Below are positions 8,689 to 18,808 of a stretch of 64,000 nucleotides of DNA, piece after piece. Under the pieces are notes generated by a model, which worked only from the letters and a program-made list of their open reading frames with translations, did no database searches and had not been told where the DNA came from. Within the stretch, counting starts at the first letter, position 1; every line of letters starts with the position of its first letter. The DNA is taken from NCBI RefSeq assembly GCF_041080625.1, contig NZ_CP163518.1, positions 4,588,001-4,652,000 on the forward strand. Direction: 5' to 3'. The stretch is from Streptomyces sp. CG1 (GTDB lineage Bacteria > Actinomycetota > Actinomycetes > Streptomycetales > Streptomycetaceae). The position numbers and the translations under genes are program-made.

Positions 8689-9909
8689 TCACGTCGTACG
8701 ACGTACGACGAGGGCCGCGTTGAAGCCGCCGTGCCCCCGGGCGAGAACCAGCGCGCTGCGCAGGTCCGCCTCCCGGGGCGCCCCGGTGACCAGGTCGATC
8801 GGATAGTCGGCGGCGGCCGCGTCGACGCCCACGGTGTGCGGGATCACCCCGTCGCGCAGGGCGAGCAGAGCGGTGGCCGCGTCGAGGGCGGCACCGCCGG
8901 CGAGCAGCCGCCCGGTCATCGACTTGGGGGCGGTCACCGGTACGGCGTTCGGGCCGAACACCTCCGCCAGGACCTCGGCCTCGGCCCGGTCCAGCTCCGG
9001 GACACCGGCGGCGTCGGCGAAGACGACGTCGATGTCGGCGGGGGTGAGACCGGCGTCGGCGAGGGCGGTGCGCACGGCCCTGGCCAGGCCCGGCGGGCGC
9101 CCGGAGCCGGGGGCGGGGTCGAGCGTGGCGGCGTACCCGGCGATCTCGCCGTAGACGTGGGACGCGCCCCGCTCGCGGGCCGCCGCGAGGTCCTCGGCCA
9201 CCAGGATGGCGCCGCCCTCCCCCACCACGTATCCGCTTGCCTCGGCGGAGAAGGGCAGGTAGGCGCGGGCCGGGTCCTGCTCGGTGCTCATCAGGCCGGT
9301 GGTGAGCTGCGGGACCCAGCCCCAGGGGCAGATACCCGCGTCGACGCCTCCGGAGACGACCGCCTGGAACCCCTTACGGACATGGCGGCGGGCCTGGCCG
9401 ATCGCGTCGATGCCGCCGGCCTGTTCGGTCAGCAGCACGCCGCTGGGGCCGCGCAGCTTGTGCCGGATGGAGATCTGCCCGGTGTTGACGGCGTAGAACC
9501 AGGCGAAGGACTGGTAGGCGCTGACGTGTTCCTTGCCCTTGCTCCACAGGTTCTGCAGCTCGCGCTGGCCGAACTCGACGGCGCCGCCGGACGCCGAGGT
9601 GACCGTGCCCATGCCGTACTCGGGCACGTCCCCGGTGTCGATGCCGGCGTCCTCGAGGGCCCACTCCGCGGCGGCCAGGGCGAGTCTGGTCATGTGGTCG
9701 GTCTGCGGCATCAGCCGGCTGGGGATGTGCTCCTCGGCGACGAACCCCGGGACCTCGCCGGCCAGCCGGGCCGGGTACCGCGTGGCGTCGAACCGGGTGA
9801 CCGGGCCGATGCCCGACTCGCCGGCGAGGGTCGCCTTCCAGTAGTCCTCGGTGCCCAGGCCGTTGGGTGCGGCGACACCGAGACCCGTCACCACGGTGGA
9901 CGTGGTCAT
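8689..9909 (-). CDS. Ketosynthase beta / chain-length factor
   Basis: This encodes 406 aa with a thiolase-fold ketosynthase architecture, but the active-site Cys is replaced by Gln (TEQAGGIDA, Gln163). This is the classical CLF signature, whose Gln is associated with malonyl-ACP decarboxylation and priming. It pairs with KS-alpha to set chain length. The ATG at 9909 overlaps the KS-alpha stop as ATGA, giving translational coupling and equal stoichiometry. Confidence 0.96.
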   Translation of the reverse strand: MTTSTVVTGLGVAAPNGLGTEDYWKATLAGESGIGPVTRFDATRYPARLAGEVPGFVAEEHIPSRLMPQTDHMTRLALAAAEWALEDAGIDTGDVPEYGMGTVTSASGGAVEFGQRELQNLWSKGKEHVSAYQSFAWFYAVNTGQISIRHKLRGPSGVLLTEQAGGIDAIGQARRHVRKGFQAVVSGGVDAGICPWGWVPQLTTGLMSTEQDPARAYLPFSAEASGYVVGEGGAILVAEDLAAARERGASHVYGEIAGYAATLDPAPGSGRPPGLARAVRTALADAGLTPADIDVVFADAAGVPELDRAEAEVLAEVFGPNAVPVTAPKSMTGRLLAGGAALDAATALLALRDGVIPHTVGVDAAAADYPIDLVTGAPREADLRSALVLARGHGGFNAALVVRRTT

Positions 9910-11174
9910 GCGATGCTCCTTTCCGGTCGCGCGAGGACCATCGCGCTCTGGAAGCCGCCGAAGCCGCTGCCCACGCTGAGAACGACGTCCGTCTGCTTCT
10001 CCCGGGCGGTCAACGGGATGTAGTCGAGGTCCAGTTCGGGATCCGGCTCGTGCAGGTTGGCGGTGGGCGGCAGCACACCGTGCTCCATGGCGAGGGCACA
10101 GGCGGCGATCTCGAGCGAGCCGATCGCGCCGAGCGAGTGCCCGATCATCGATTTGATGGAGCTGACCGGGGTCCGGTAGGCGTGCTCGCCCAGGCTGCGC
10201 TTGAACGCGCCCGTCTCGTGACGGTCGTTCATCTTGGTGCCGGAACCGTGTGCGTTGATGTAGTCGATCGTGGTCGGGTCGAGCCGGGCCTCGGCGAGGG
10301 CGGCGTCGATGGCCTCGGACATCTCTCGGCCGTCCGGCTTGAGCCCGGTCATGTGGTAAGCGTTGCAGCGCTGAGCGAAGCCCGCGATCTCGGCGTAGAT
10401 GTGCGCGCCCCGGGCCCGGGCGCTTTCCAGCTCCTCCAGGACCAGCACGGCCGCGCCCTCGCCGAGGACCAGGCCGCTGCGGGTCCTATCGAAGGGGCGG
10501 CAGGCGCTCTCGGGGGTGTCGTTGCGCGGGGTGGTGGCGAGGATGGCGTCGAAGCAGGCGGAGGTGATCGGGGAGATCGGGGCCTCGGTCGCGCCGGCGA
10601 TCATGATGTCGCAGGTGCCCTCGCGGATCAGTTCCACCGCGTGACCGAGCGAGTCGAGGCCGGAGGTGCAGCCGGTGGAGACCACGGCCGCCGGTCCTTC
10701 GGCACCGGCGGCCTGGCCCACCTCGGCGGCCATCGAGCTGGGCACGAAGTGCCGGTAGAGCTGGGGAATCCCGTACTCGTGGTCGACGAGCCACTCGCGG
10801 CCGCCGTCGCTGACCACCGCGTACTCGCGCTCCAGGCTGGTGGTGCAGCCGACCGCGCTGCCGAGCGAGGTGCCGATCCGGCCCGGGTCGAGGTCGGAGG
10901 TGTCGAGACCGCTGTCGGCGAGCGCCTCCCGCGTGGAGACGACCGCGAACTGCGCGGCCCGGTCCAGCCGTCGGGCCTCCTGCTGGGAGAGGCCGGCGGC
11001 CAACGGGGCGAAGTCGCACTCGGCGGCGACCCGGGAGCGGAACTGGGAAGGGTCGTAGAAGGAGATGGTGCGGGTGGCGGTACGGCCGGCGGTGAGCAGG
11101 TCCCAGTACTCCTTGACGCCGATCCCGCCAGGGGCCACGACGCCCAGTCCGGTGATGGCAACTCGACGCATCAT
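9906..11174 (-). CDS. Ketosynthase alpha (type II PKS)
   Basis: This encodes 422 aa; translation could equally begin at the second Met. The full Cys-His-His triad is present: [10 protein letters not shown] (Cys169), NAHGSGTK (His309) and SMIGHSLGA (His346). It catalyses iterative decarboxylative condensation of malonyl-ACP with the CLF partner. It is the first gene of the minus-strand KS-CLF-ACP-AT-small-protein operon, preceded by an approximately 190-nt leader and a SARP operator at 11369-11401. Confidence 0.97.
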   Translation of the reverse strand: MMRRVAITGLGVVAPGGIGVKEYWDLLTAGRTATRTISFYDPSQFRSRVAAECDFAPLAAGLSQQEARRLDRAAQFAVVSTREALADSGLDTSDLDPGRIGTSLGSAVGCTTSLEREYAVVSDGGREWLVDHEYGIPQLYRHFVPSSMAAEVGQAAGAEGPAAVVSTGCTSGLDSLGHAVELIREGTCDIMIAGATEAPISPITSACFDAILATTPRNDTPESACRPFDRTRSGLVLGEGAAVLVLEELESARARGAHIYAEIAGFAQRCNAYHMTGLKPDGREMSEAIDAALAEARLDPTTIDYINAHGSGTKMNDRHETGAFKRSLGEHAYRTPVSSIKSMIGHSLGAIGSLEIAACALAMEHGVLPPTANLHEPDPELDLDYIPLTAREKQTDVVLSVGSGFGGFQSAMVLARPERSIA

Positions 11175-11368
11175 CTACCTCGCCTTCGACGGGGCGGGGT
11201 GCTTCGCGCACTCCCTGCCGGATGGAACTGTGCGGGCCACTGTCGATCCCTTCGTCCGGAACACTGCGGTGTCGCGGCGGCCGGGGCTGCCATGGATGGG
11301 CTCTCGCCCCGGCCGGCCGGGCCGGACGGCCACTCGCTCGTGGCGTGCCGCCGTATCCGGTGCAACCC

Positions 11369-11401
11369 ATGGAACGTGCAGGTGCTCGACGGCCGCTCGT
11401 G
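11369..11401 (-). promoter_or_regulatory. SARP operator/promoter of the KS-alpha operon
   Basis: On the minus strand, heptamers CACGAGC and GTCGAGC lie exactly 11 bp apart. A 9-bp gap follows, then a -10-like TTCCAT (11369-11374). This is the layout repeated upstream of many operons here. The predicted start leaves about 188 nt of leader before the ATG at 11174. Confidence 0.6.
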
Positions 11402-11421
11402 TCCGCGTGGACGCTGCGTCT

Positions 11422-11461
11422 GCGCAGGTCAGGCGCAGGTCAGGTGAAGGCCAGGTGCAGT

Positions 11462-11465
<4 letters not shown>
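11422..11465. repeat. Four tandem 11-bp repeats upstream of the KS-alpha promoter
   Basis: Units GCGCAGGTCAG, GCGCAGGTCAG, GTGAAGGCCAG and GTGCAGTTCAG are contiguous; the first two are identical. The 11-bp pitch is one helical turn, as in SARP operators, but the sequence (CACCTGA on the minus strand) differs from the cluster's TTCGAGC sites. The array overlaps the carboxylase stop codon. It may bind a second regulator. Confidence 0.65.
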
Positions 11466-13051
<1,586 letters not shown>

Positions 13052-13057
13052 CGGCCG

Positions 13058-13090
13058 AACGTAGGCCCGCTGCCTCGAACCCGCCTCGAG
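13058..13090 (-). promoter_or_regulatory. SARP operator/promoter of the carboxylase gene
   Basis: On the minus strand, CTCGAGG and TTCGAGG lie 11 bp apart, with a 9-bp gap and -10 TACGTT (13058-13063). Transcription would start at about the A of the ATG at 13051, predicting a leaderless transcript. Confidence 0.65.
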
Positions 13091-13100
13091 GCGGGGGCGG

Positions 13101-13522
13101 TGGACTGGGCCGACCATGGGGAGGGGAGAGCGGACTCGCCCCATCACGGGGAGGGGTGGACGGACTCGGCCAACCGCACGGAGAGGCGAGCGGACTCGAC
13201 CCACCAATCGGAGAGGGGCGGACGGACTCGACCCACTACGGGGAGGGGCGGGCGGACTCGACCGACCGCACCGAGAGGCGGGCGGACTCGGCCAACCGTC
13301 GGGAGGGGCGGGCGTACTTGGCCCATCACGCGGAGAGGCGGGCGAACTCGGCCAACCACGGGGAGGAGCGGGCGTACTTGCCCCATCACGCGGAGAGGCG
13401 AGCGGACTCGGCCAACCACGGGGAGGAGCGGGCGTACTCGGCCAACCACACCGAGAGGCCGGCGAACTCGACCGACCACACGGAGAGGCGAGCGGACTCG
13501 GCCAACCGTCGGGAGGGGCAAC
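13101..13522. repeat. 14-copy imperfect 30-bp tandem repeat (minisatellite)
   Basis: Fourteen contiguous units of 30 bp (one is 32 bp, 13191-13222) follow the pattern GGACTCGGCCAACCACGGGG then AGGAGCGGGC. A 60-bp dimer (13313-13372 and 13373-13432) is nearly identical, showing recent duplication. Period 30 keeps every frame open and gives decapeptide repeats on both strands, but no ribosome-binding site or domain supports translation. It lies between the carboxylase promoter and the SARP gene terminus. Confidence 0.9.
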
Positions 13523-13760
13523 CGGCTCGCCCGGTTGCGGTAAGGGCGGCAACCGGCCGCGTCGGCCACGGGCAGGGGCAGGGGCCGCAGGGGGTGAACC
13601 CGGCCGACCGCCGGGTGCGGGCAGCCGGCCCGGCCGGCCACTCACGGGAGCCGCGGAATCGACCGACCGCGAAGAGAAGAGCGGCGACCGACGACCGACG
13701 ACCCTGCCGGCCACCGACAGGAGCCGGGAACTCGGTCGGCCGCGGGCGGGGGCCGTGGGC
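13523..13760. other. Low-complexity GC-rich spacer after the 30-bp repeat
   Basis: There is no gene here. The sequence keeps diluted echoes of the repeat (for example CGGCCGACCG, GACCGACCGC, CGGTCGGCCG) and may be decayed repeat units. It separates the array from the SARP stop codon at 13761. Confidence 0.5.
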
Positions 13761-14573
13761 TCAGCCGGCCGCGGAGAAGGGGACCCTCTGGTGCAGGTCG
13801 GCGTCCAGTGCCGGGTCCGCGGAGAGGATCGACAAGTGCAACCGCTGCAGTCGGGGCGACGGCTCAAGGCCGAGCTCCTCGACGAGCGAACCGCGCAGCC
13901 GCTGGTACGCCTCCAGGGCCCGCCAGGCCTTGTTCGAGCGGTGCAGGGCAGTCATCAGATGCGCGCAGAAGTTCTCGTGCATGGGGTGCTTGGCCACCAG
14001 CACCCGCAGTTCGGGCACGATCTCGGCGTGCCGTCCAAGGCGCAGATCGGCCTCTATCCGCAGCTCCAGCGCCGCCATCCGGTCCTCTTCGAGCCGCAGC
14101 GCCTCCAGTTCGAGCACGCTGCCCACCGGTACGTCCACGAGCGCCGGCCCCTGCCACAGGTCCAGGGCCCTGCGCAGCAGCTCGGCGGAGGTCCGGTAGT
14201 CGGCCGCCTCGTGGGCGTCCCGGCCGGAGGCACAGAGCTGCTCGAAATCCTGCACGTCGATCTGCCCCGGCTGCACCTCGAGGAGGTAGCCGCCGTGCTG
14301 GGTGACGAGGATGTCCTTCGGCTGCCGGCTGGCGTCGCCCTCCAGGGCGGCCGCTATCTTGCGCCTCAGCTGGAGGATGTAGGTCTGCAGGGTGGTGGCG
14401 GCGCTGCGGGGTATGTGCTCGCCCCAGATCTCCTCCATCAGCGTCGGCACCGTGACGACGCGTCCGGCCTGCAGAGCGAGCAGGACGAGAATCTGCCGTG
14501 GCTTGGCGGCACTCGGCACCACCGACACGCCGTTGAGTTCCGCAGTGAGCCGACCCAGTACCTTGATGTCCAT
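13761..14573 (-). CDS. SARP-family transcriptional activator
   Basis: This encodes 270 aa. Residues about 1-95 form an OmpR-type winged-helix DNA-binding domain (LGRLTAELNG, PRQILVLLALQAGRVV, TLQTYILQLRRKI). Residues about 100-255 form the bacterial transcriptional activation domain (LEALRLEEDRMAALE, LRLGRHAEIVPEL, ALEAYQRLRGSLVEELGLEPSP). Its size is that of the small DnrI/ActII-ORF4 class. It is very probably the pathway activator, since 11-bp-spaced heptamers of SARP type precede most operons here. I saw no canonical site before its own gene, so another signal (possibly the nearby two-component system) may control it. No TTA codon was noticed. Confidence 0.95.
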   Translation of the reverse strand: MDIKVLGRLTAELNGVSVVPSAAKPRQILVLLALQAGRVVTVPTLMEEIWGEHIPRSAATTLQTYILQLRRKIAAALEGDASRQPKDILVTQHGGYLLEVQPGQIDVQDFEQLCASGRDAHEAADYRTSAELLRRALDLWQGPALVDVPVGSVLELEALRLEEDRMAALELRIEADLRLGRHAEIVPELRVLVAKHPMHENFCAHLMTALHRSNKAWRALEAYQRLRGSLVEELGLEPSPRLQRLHLSILSADPALDADLHQRVPFSAAG

Positions 14574-14865
14574 GTGATCACTCTCCCGTCTCGCGCGGGC
14601 AGTACCCGCCCCCGTCTTACGCGGGCGGTGCCGTCAGCCGAGGGGCCGGCGGTCACCGCCTCCCGAGCAAGGCAAAAGCTTCGCAGCAGCCGGGTTCGAG
14701 CCACAGTGTGCGGGTCATGAAGAGGCCTATGAAAATGTCATACCGCGATGGTGACGGCCACACTGTGCGGCTTGAAACAGCGCCCTCCAGAATTCGGTGA
14801 CGCGGGACGCCGAACGAATTCCCGATTCGCAGCGCTTCTCAACACTCATGACTCTGGAGGGTTCC
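14574..14865. promoter_or_regulatory. Divergent control region between SARP and TOMM genes
   Basis: This 292-bp region holds two related 13-mers, CCACAGTGTGCGG (14701-14713) and CCACACTGTGCGG (14758-14770), 57 bp apart. Their cores CACAGTGTG and CACACTGTG are reverse complements and each is nearly palindromic, as expected of a paired operator for a dimeric regulator. A lone TTCGAGC occurs at 14694-14700. Short GC-rich inverted repeats lie near the SARP start. Confidence 0.5.
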
Positions 14866-15171
14866 ATGAGCACGTTGACCATCCCCGCCCCGGCCCGTTT
14901 GGCCGGAACGTCCGCGCAGGACCACCGCATCGCACTCCTCACGGCCCGGGCAGGGCTCGAACCCCAGCTGGCCGAGCGCTACCTCACCGACCCGGTATCG
15001 GTCCTCGCAGAGTTCGGGGTGGTGGCGGCGGAACCCGTCTACCTGGCAGAGGCTGGCGGAAAACCGTTTGTGCTGGAGGACCTCGACCGGGGGGACACGG
15101 CCGTCAGCTACAACAGCTGGCTGTGCGGCCAGCAGCACCCTCTCGCCGGCTCCGCGACCACCACCGCATGA
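14866..15171 (+). CDS. Putative TOMM/RiPP precursor with NHLP-type leader
   Basis: This encodes 101 aa from the ATG at 14866 with GGAGG upstream. Residues about 21-70 (IALLTARAGLEPQLAERYL, TDPVSVLAEFGV) match the nitrile-hydratase-like leader peptide pattern: an acidic helix, then a xDPxxxLxxxGV motif. The tail after about residue 72 (LDRGDTAVSYNSWLCGQQHP, then LAGSATTTA) contains one Cys and several Ser/Thr that a cyclodehydratase could convert to azolines. No GG cleavage site is evident. Its stop overlaps the YcaO gene start (ATGA), giving tight coupling. It could instead be a non-precursor NHLP-fold partner. Confidence 0.7.
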   Translation: MSTLTIPAPARLAGTSAQDHRIALLTARAGLEPQLAERYLTDPVSVLAEFGVVAAEPVYLAEAGGKPFVLEDLDRGDTAVSYNSWLCGQQHPLAGSATTTA

Positions 15172-17450
15172 GCCGATCCGCCCTGCCCTCCGCGGAACCG
15201 CAGGTGGGATTCAAGCCTCACCTGCGCGTCGAGGTCGTCGGTGGAGAGGCCGTGTACCTGCTGTCGGAGTGCGGCACGACCGCCCTGCACGGGCCGCATG
15301 TCGAAGCCATCGCCCCGCTGCTCGACGGGACCCGGACCCTGGAGGCCGTCATCCAGGAGGCCGCGGCCGTGGTGGACGTCACCACGGCGGGCCGGACGAT
15401 CGCCGCCCTCGCCGAGGCCCAGCTCATCGGGTACCGCGCTCCGTCGGCGGATGCCGCCGCCGAGGCGTACTGGGAACTCTCGGGCCTGAGCGGCGCCGAC
15501 GCGGAGGCGGCGCTGCGCGGCACACCGGTGCGGCTGCTGGTGCTGGGCAGCACGGACCCCGGTCCCGTCCGCGAGGAGTGCCTCACCTCCGGTCTCACCC
15601 TGGCCGGCGACGACGCGTCCGCCGCGTTCACGCTGGTCGTGTGCGACGACTACCTGGACCCGGCGCTGGCCGAGGTGGACGCACGGCACCGGGCCGCGGG
15701 CCGGCCCTGGCTGCTCGCCAAGCCGTGCGGTGTCGAGGCCTGGGTGGGCCCGGTGTTCGGCATCTCCGACCGGGCCTGCTGGTGGTGCCTCACGCACCGG
15801 CTGCGCGGGCACCGCGCCACTCAGGCGCCGGTGCAGCGGGTGCTTGGGCTGCCCGGCCCGGTGCCGCTTCCTCGGGCCTATCTGGCGTCCGTCCGTACGC
15901 TGGGGCTGCAGAGCGCCGTGCTGGAGACAATGAAGTGGGTCGCCGGGATGCGCCACGCCGAGCAGGCCGCCCTGTGCACTCTGGACACCCGCACCCTGCG
16001 CACGCGCCACCACCCGGTGACCCGGCGCCCCCAGTGCCCGGCATGCGGGGATCCCGGTCTGGTCGCGGCGAGAGTGCGACGGCCGGTGGTCTTCGTCTCG
16101 CGCCTCAAATCGGCCACGGCCGGCGGCGGTCACCGGGCCCTGCCGCCCGAGAGCGTGCTCTCCCGCTACCGGCACCTGGTCGGTCCGCTCACCGGTGTGG
16201 TTTCCGAACTGCGGCCCGCCCCGGGCACTCCCGAGGGCCTCAACCACTATGTCTCCGGGCGCAATCCCGCGCTGCGCGCCGACTCGCTCGCCGCCCTGCG
16301 GCACGGGCTGCGCAGCCACAGCGGCGGCAAGGGGATCACGCCGCTGGAGGCCGAGGTCGGCGCGCTGTGCGAGGCGGTCGAGCGCTACAGCGCGACCCGC
16401 CAGGGGGACGAGCCGGTCGTCGTCGACACCCTCACGGGGCTCGGCGAGAGCGCGCTGCACCCCAACGCCTGCCAGCTGTACGCGGATCGGCAGTTCGCGC
16501 AGCGCGAGCGCTGGAACCGATCGGCCGCCGCGTTCCAGCAGGTACCGCCGCCCTTCGACCCGCACGCTCCCACGGAGTGGACCCCCGTGTGGTCGGTGAC
16601 CGCGGGCACCCACCGTCTGCTGCCCACCTCGATGCTGTACTTCGGCCCCGCACCCGGCCGACGGCCGTCGGTGCCGTGGGCGGACTCCAACGGCAACGCG
16701 GCCGGCAGCAGTCTCGAGGACGCTACGCTGCAGGGCTTCCTCGAAGTGGTCGAGCGCGACGCGGTGGCCCTGTGGTGGTACAACCGCACCCGGCAGCCCG
16801 CCGTCGACCTGGACGCCTTCGACGAGCCCTGGCTGGCCGGGGTCCGAGCGGCGTACTCGAGGCTGGGCCGTGATCTGTGGGTCCTCGACCTCACTGCGGA
16901 CTTCGGCATTCCGGTCATGGCGGCCGTCTCCTGCCGCAACCGCGACGACGGAACGCCAGGGCGCATTTCCTTCGGATTCGGCGCGCATTTCGACTCGCGT
17001 ACGGCACTGCGTCGCGCGGTGACCGAGATGGCACAGCTGCTGCCACCGCCGGACACGGAAATGGAAGCGGACGGTGATTTCGTCTCCCTCCATCCGGAAC
17101 TGGCCTCCTGGTGGTCGAAGGCAACCACCGGGAATCAGCCATATCTCGTCCCGGACCCGGCCGAGTCACCCCGTACTCCCGCGAGCTACGTATGCAAAGC
17201 ACGAGTGGACCTGCACAGCGACCTCACGGTGGCGCAGGAGCTGGTGAAGGACCGGGGCATGGAACTGCTCGTCCTCGATCAGACTCGACCTGACGTGCGG
17301 CTTCCCGTGGTCAAGGTGATCGTTCCGGGGATGCGTCACTTCTGGGCCAGGTTCGCGCCCGGACGTCTCTACGACGTTCCCGTGGCCCTCGGCCACGTTA
17401 CGCGTGCGACGCGTTACGACGATCTCAACCCGATCCCGCTGTTCGTCTGA
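15168..17450 (+). CDS. Fused TOMM cyclodehydratase (RRE-E1-like-YcaO)
   Basis: This encodes 760 aa; the ATG at 15168 overlaps the precursor stop. Residues about 10-90 form a PqqD-like RRE winged helix that would bind the leader. Residues about 110-310 form a degenerate E1/ThiF-like domain with a zinc-type CWWC plus CPAC cysteine set. The rest is a YcaO domain with the ATP-binding signatures EVGALCEAVERYSATR and NAAGSSLEDATLQGFLEVVERDA, ending in the proline-rich NPIPLFV typical of azoline-forming YcaOs. It would cyclise Cys/Ser/Thr of the partner peptide at the cost of ATP. No flavin dehydrogenase is nearby, so rings may stay as azolines. Confidence 0.88.
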   Translation: MSRSALPSAEPQVGFKPHLRVEVVGGEAVYLLSECGTTALHGPHVEAIAPLLDGTRTLEAVIQEAAAVVDVTTAGRTIAALAEAQLIGYRAPSADAAAEAYWELSGLSGADAEAALRGTPVRLLVLGSTDPGPVREECLTSGLTLAGDDASAAFTLVVCDDYLDPALAEVDARHRAAGRPWLLAKPCGVEAWVGPVFGISDRACWWCLTHRLRGHRATQAPVQRVLGLPGPVPLPRAYLASVRTLGLQSAVLETMKWVAGMRHAEQAALCTLDTRTLRTRHHPVTRRPQCPACGDPGLVAARVRRPVVFVSRLKSATAGGGHRALPPESVLSRYRHLVGPLTGVVSELRPAPGTPEGLNHYVSGRNPALRADSLAALRHGLRSHSGGKGITPLEAEVGALCEAVERYSATRQGDEPVVVDTLTGLGESALHPNACQLYADRQFAQRERWNRSAAAFQQVPPPFDPHAPTEWTPVWSVTAGTHRLLPTSMLYFGPAPGRRPSVPWADSNGNAAGSSLEDATLQGFLEVVERDAVALWWYNRTRQPAVDLDAFDEPWLAGVRAAYSRLGRDLWVLDLTADFGIPVMAAVSCRNRDDGTPGRISFGFGAHFDSRTALRRAVTEMAQLLPPPDTEMEADGDFVSLHPELASWWSKATTGNQPYLVPDPAESPRTPASYVCKARVDLHSDLTVAQELVKDRGMELLVLDQTRPDVRLPVVKVIVPGMRHFWARFAPGRLYDVPVALGHVTRATRYDDLNPIPLFV

Positions 17451-17536
17451 ATTACGCTCATCACACCGATCGATGGCCCATTCCAGCCGTGAGCCATACC
17501 ATGCATTCCGCCAGGTTCCCGGGTGAGGAGGTCAAG

Positions 17537-18763
17537 ATGCCGGACGCTTTCCGTAGATCGGAAAGTAGCGAGGGTGCCGAGGGTTCCCCGCCGGCATCGA
17601 GCCGCCTGGCCCTGGCCCCCCGTCTCGCTCGCGCGATCGTGCTGCTCGTGCTCATCTGCTACTGCTCCATCATCATCCTGAATGTGCTCCAGACAGGAGG
17701 GGCGAGCACCGCCAAGCTGACGGTCTGCGTCTGTATCGTCCTGCTCGAGTTCGGCGTGCAGTTCGCCCTCGCCTCGCCCTCGGCCCGCACCTGGCCCCTG
17801 CGGTGGCGGCTCGTCACCCTCGGTGTACAGGCCGTCCTCACGTATCTGCCCGCCGCCTGGTTCGGCCTCGACTGGGGCAGCATGCAGGGGCCGCTCTCCG
17901 CGACCATCCTGCTCACCCTGCCCAACCGTGTCGCCTGGCCGATGTTCGGGGCGGTCGTGGCCGCCTCCCCGGTGTATCCGCTCCTGAAGGGCTCGGGCGG
18001 CCTGTACAGCGGTTATGTCTTCAGCTCCGTCGTTCTGGCCGGCCTCGTCATCTACGGTCTGACCCGTCTGACCGACCTCGTCACGGAACTGCACGACACC
18101 CGCGAGCAGTTGGCCCGCATGGCCGTAACCCAAGAACGCCTCCGCTTCGCCCGGGACCTGCACGACCTGCTCGGCTACAGCCTGTCCACCATCACGCTCA
18201 AGGGCGAGCTGGTGAACCGGCTGATTCCCACCCGGCCGGAGCTGGCCGCGGACGAGACCACCTCCCTGCTGCTCGTCGCGCGGCAGGCCCTGGCCGACGT
18301 ACGTCTGGTCTCGCGCGGCTACCGGGACATGTCGCTGCGCGACGAGGCGGAATCGGCCGCAGGGGTTCTGATGTCGGCCGATGTCCGCACGGAGGTCGAC
18401 GTGCAGGTCGAACGGCTGCATCCTGTGGTCGACACGGTCCTCGCGACCGCGTTGCGGGAAGGAGTCACCAACATCCTTCGGCACAGCAAGGCCGAGGTAT
18501 GTACCATCAGGGCCACCAGCGAAACGGAAACGGTTCTCCTTACGCTGGTGAACGACGGAGTGGCGAACGGGGGGGAGCCTGACACGCGTTCCGGTGGGGG
18601 GAGCGGTCTGGGCAATCTGCGGACCCGGCTCACCGCCATCGGCGGGGAACTGACGGCCGGCGTCGACGAGAGTGGCCTGTACCGCCTCGTCGCACGGGCC
18701 CCGCTGCAGCCACACAAGGGTGAGGCTCCCGCGGGCACGGCCGCCGAGAGGTCCGCAGCCTGA
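17537..18763 (+). CDS. Sensor histidine kinase (NarL/DesK class)
   Basis: This encodes 408 aa; the ATG at 17537 has GGAGG upstream, better than the in-frame ATG at 17489. The N-terminal half carries about four to five membrane helices with very short loops, so it probably senses a membrane or intramembrane signal. The dimerisation box ERLRFARDLHDLLGYSLSTI contains the phospho-His. A HATPase domain follows (ALREGVTNILRHSKA, GGGSGLGNLRTRL). It pairs with the response regulator 45 bp downstream. The position beside the SARP and TOMM genes suggests it gates the cluster. Confidence 0.92.
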   Translation: MPDAFRRSESSEGAEGSPPASSRLALAPRLARAIVLLVLICYCSIIILNVLQTGGASTAKLTVCVCIVLLEFGVQFALASPSARTWPLRWRLVTLGVQAVLTYLPAAWFGLDWGSMQGPLSATILLTLPNRVAWPMFGAVVAASPVYPLLKGSGGLYSGYVFSSVVLAGLVIYGLTRLTDLVTELHDTREQLARMAVTQERLRFARDLHDLLGYSLSTITLKGELVNRLIPTRPELAADETTSLLLVARQALADVRLVSRGYRDMSLRDEAESAAGVLMSADVRTEVDVQVERLHPVVDTVLATALREGVTNILRHSKAEVCTIRATSETETVLLTLVNDGVANGGEPDTRSGGGSGLGNLRTRLTAIGGELTAGVDESGLYRLVARAPLQPHKGEAPAGTAAERSAA

Positions 18764-18808
18764 ACAGGGCTGATCAGACGAGCCACCGCTGCCTGGGGGA
18801 GGTAACAG

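Noticed and set aside
13101..13522. CRISPR array
   Set aside because: The 30-bp units are contiguous with no unique spacers between them and no cas genes are present; it is a minisatellite.
13144..13641. Decapeptide-repeat proteins read from the 30-bp array on either strand
   Set aside because: A 30-bp period keeps all frames open by default. There is no ribosome-binding site, and composition is Arg/Pro/Gly artefact rather than protein-like.
14748..15167. An N-terminal extension of the YcaO protein
   Set aside because: It is an alternate frame of the NHLP peptide gene. The RRE domain begins just after the ATGA-coupled start at 15168.
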